Positions 5,183-6,150 of a stretch of 6,150 bases of DNA are shown here, piece by piece. Made by a program: the position numbers and the translations under genes. Within the stretch, counting starts at the first letter, position 1. Every line of letters begins with the position of its first letter. A model generated the notes under the pieces. It did not search any database. It worked only from the letters and a program-made list of their open reading frames with translations, and was not told where the DNA came from. This DNA is from Vulcanococcus sp. SFB_649D_100_25 (lineage in GTDB: Bacteria > Cyanobacteriota > Cyanobacteriia > PCC-6307 > Cyanobiaceae): the NCBI GenBank assembly GCA_030833825.1, contig JAURGL010000103.1, positions 1 through 6,150 on the forward strand, in the 5' to 3' direction.

Positions 5183-6150
5183 ATGCTCCCTGAGGCAGCC
5201 GAGCAATGGAAGTCCCCCGGGGGATCGGCAGTCACGGGGCTGATCAGGTCAACGCTCCTGCGCCAGTGGCCTTGGTTGGCCGCGTTGGGCGGCGGATGGC
5301 TCCTGCTCGAAAGCCTCCATGGCCCCTTGTCTTCGGTGCTCAGCCTCTCGGCAGCAACCGCGGGGTTGTTGATCCTGGGCGGACCCCGGAAGCCCTCAGC
5401 CGCCTCGAAGCCTCGAACCTCTGCCGGCTGGGTCGAGCGCTGCGAGGAGGTGTTGTCCTCCTTTGAGCGGCTCCAACCAAGTCTCGATTCCGAGTTCGGG
5501 TCCTTTGCAGAAGCGCAGCAGGGACGCCGCGATCAGTTGGCCCATCTGCTGGGTCAACAGGCTGATCCCCATCTGAATCTGGCCCTGGTCGGTACGGAGT
5601 GCTGGAGCGAATCTCTGCAGGCTGCATTCCTGCAGCACTGCCCTTCCGCACGCCCGCTGCGGGTGCACCGCAGCCACCCACTGCCCCTGAGCAGTGACCA
5701 CTGGCAGTGGCCCGATGCATTCCGCCGCTGCGATCTGCTTGTGTATCGGCTGGCCCTGCCCTTGAAAGCGGTCGACCTGCGCTGGCTGGAAGCCCTCCCG
5801 ATGCAGCAAACGCTCTGCCTTCTCGTCGAGAGGCCGGATCAGGGGGATTGGGCCATCGGTCATCAACAGCTGCAGCAGCAGCTGCCTGAACATCTCCGCA
5901 GCCACTGTTGGCCATGGAGCCCATCGGCTCCTGAACAGTTGTCGTCCGATCTGGCCCCCGTGGCTGCTGCCCTCGCTCAGATCGGACCCCAAGCCAGCGA
6001 ACGCAATCAGCAGCGCTGCCTCGAGGAGTTGCATGGTTCCTGGCAGGTGGAGCTGGAGCGGTTGCGCCGGGACCACTGGCAGACGCTCGTGCTGCGCACC
6101 CAGTGGACCGTGGCTGCCGGTGTGATGGTGGCCCCTTTGCCGAGCCTGGA
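5183..6150 (+). CDS. DUF697-type cyanobacterial membrane protein with degenerate GTPase-like domain (3' partial)
   Basis: An uninterrupted frame from ATG 5183 runs past the window end (322 codons seen). TTG at 5180 is the only alternative start, since a TAA lies at 5144. A hydrophobic N-terminal hairpin (about 29-66, WPWLAALGGGWLLL then LSLSAATAGLLILGG) suggests membrane anchoring. Residues 82-300 are mostly soluble. They contain LNLALVGTECWSES (131-144), CDLLVYRLALPLKAVDLRWLE (183-203) and LCLLVERPD (211-219), placed like the P-loop, a middle motif and the NKxD motif of a small GTPase but without the key residues. Residues 279-322 (LEELHGSWQVELERLRRDHW, then WTVAAGVMVAPLPSLD) match my memory of the start of the DUF697 domain in picocyanobacteria. 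That domain would continue with membrane segments outside the window. The function is unknown. It is divergent from the zinc transporter. Confidence 0.75.
   Translation, partial: MLPEAAEQWKSPGGSAVTGLIRSTLLRQWPWLAALGGGWLLLESLHGPLSSVLSLSAATAGLLILGGPRKPSAASKPRTSAGWVERCEEVLSSFERLQPSLDSEFGSFAEAQQGRRDQLAHLLGQQADPHLNLALVGTECWSESLQAAFLQHCPSARPLRVHRSHPLPLSSDHWQWPDAFRRCDLLVYRLALPLKAVDLRWLEALPMQQTLCLLVERPDQGDWAIGHQQLQQQLPEHLRSHCWPWSPSAPEQLSSDLAPVAAALAQIGPQASERNQQRCLEELHGSWQVELERLRRDHWQTLVLRTQWTVAAGVMVAPLPSL

Noticed and set aside
5340..6076. Long minus-strand open frames opposite the rightmost gene
   Set aside because: The plus frame from 5183 is open to the window end and has sensible composition and family-like motifs. 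The minus frames are GC-rich shadows without recognisable domains.

Overview
The window is a GC-rich piece of a picocyanobacterial genome (Synechococcus/Cyanobium type). This rests on protein resemblance recalled from memory, not on a search. The ThrRS lacks the N-terminal TGS domain, as I recall for marine Synechococcus. The other markers are a DUF2605-like small protein, a cyanobacterial-type DUF697 membrane protein and two short proteins that look specific to picocyanobacteria. Spacers are short, several starts are GTG or TTG, and there is little Shine-Dalgarno signal.

Layout, left to right. Positions 743 down to 1 (minus) hold the 5' third of thrS. Its family similarity stops abruptly near position 111, and the last ~110 bases do not continue the gene. 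Diverging from it is a DUF2605-like gene (800-1195, plus). This gene converges on, and overlaps by 4 bp, a secreted lambda-endolysin-like muramidase (1192-1827, minus, TTG start). A 221-bp non-coding stretch (1828-2048) carries several inverted repeats. Next comes a minus-strand gene train, read right to left: a zinc-type cation diffusion facilitator (5127 to 4129), a 170-aa hypothetical protein overlapping it by 8 bp (4136 to 3624), a small protein with a possible ribbon-helix-helix core (3605 to 3144), and trpS (3071 to 2049). The train ends in a perfect 9-bp stem-loop 9 nt past the trpS stop. Diverging from the transporter across 55 bp is a plus-strand DUF697-type membrane protein (5183 to beyond the window end).

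The minus-strand cluster could be one transcript joining metal transport, two uncharacterised proteins and tryptophanyl-tRNA synthetase. No functional link between these is evident. I see no mobile element, CRISPR array, tRNA or rRNA. The most notable points are the abrupt break in thrS, the degenerate GTPase motifs in the DUF697-type protein, the chromosomal phage-type muramidase, and a set of stem-loops placed at gene ends and leaders.
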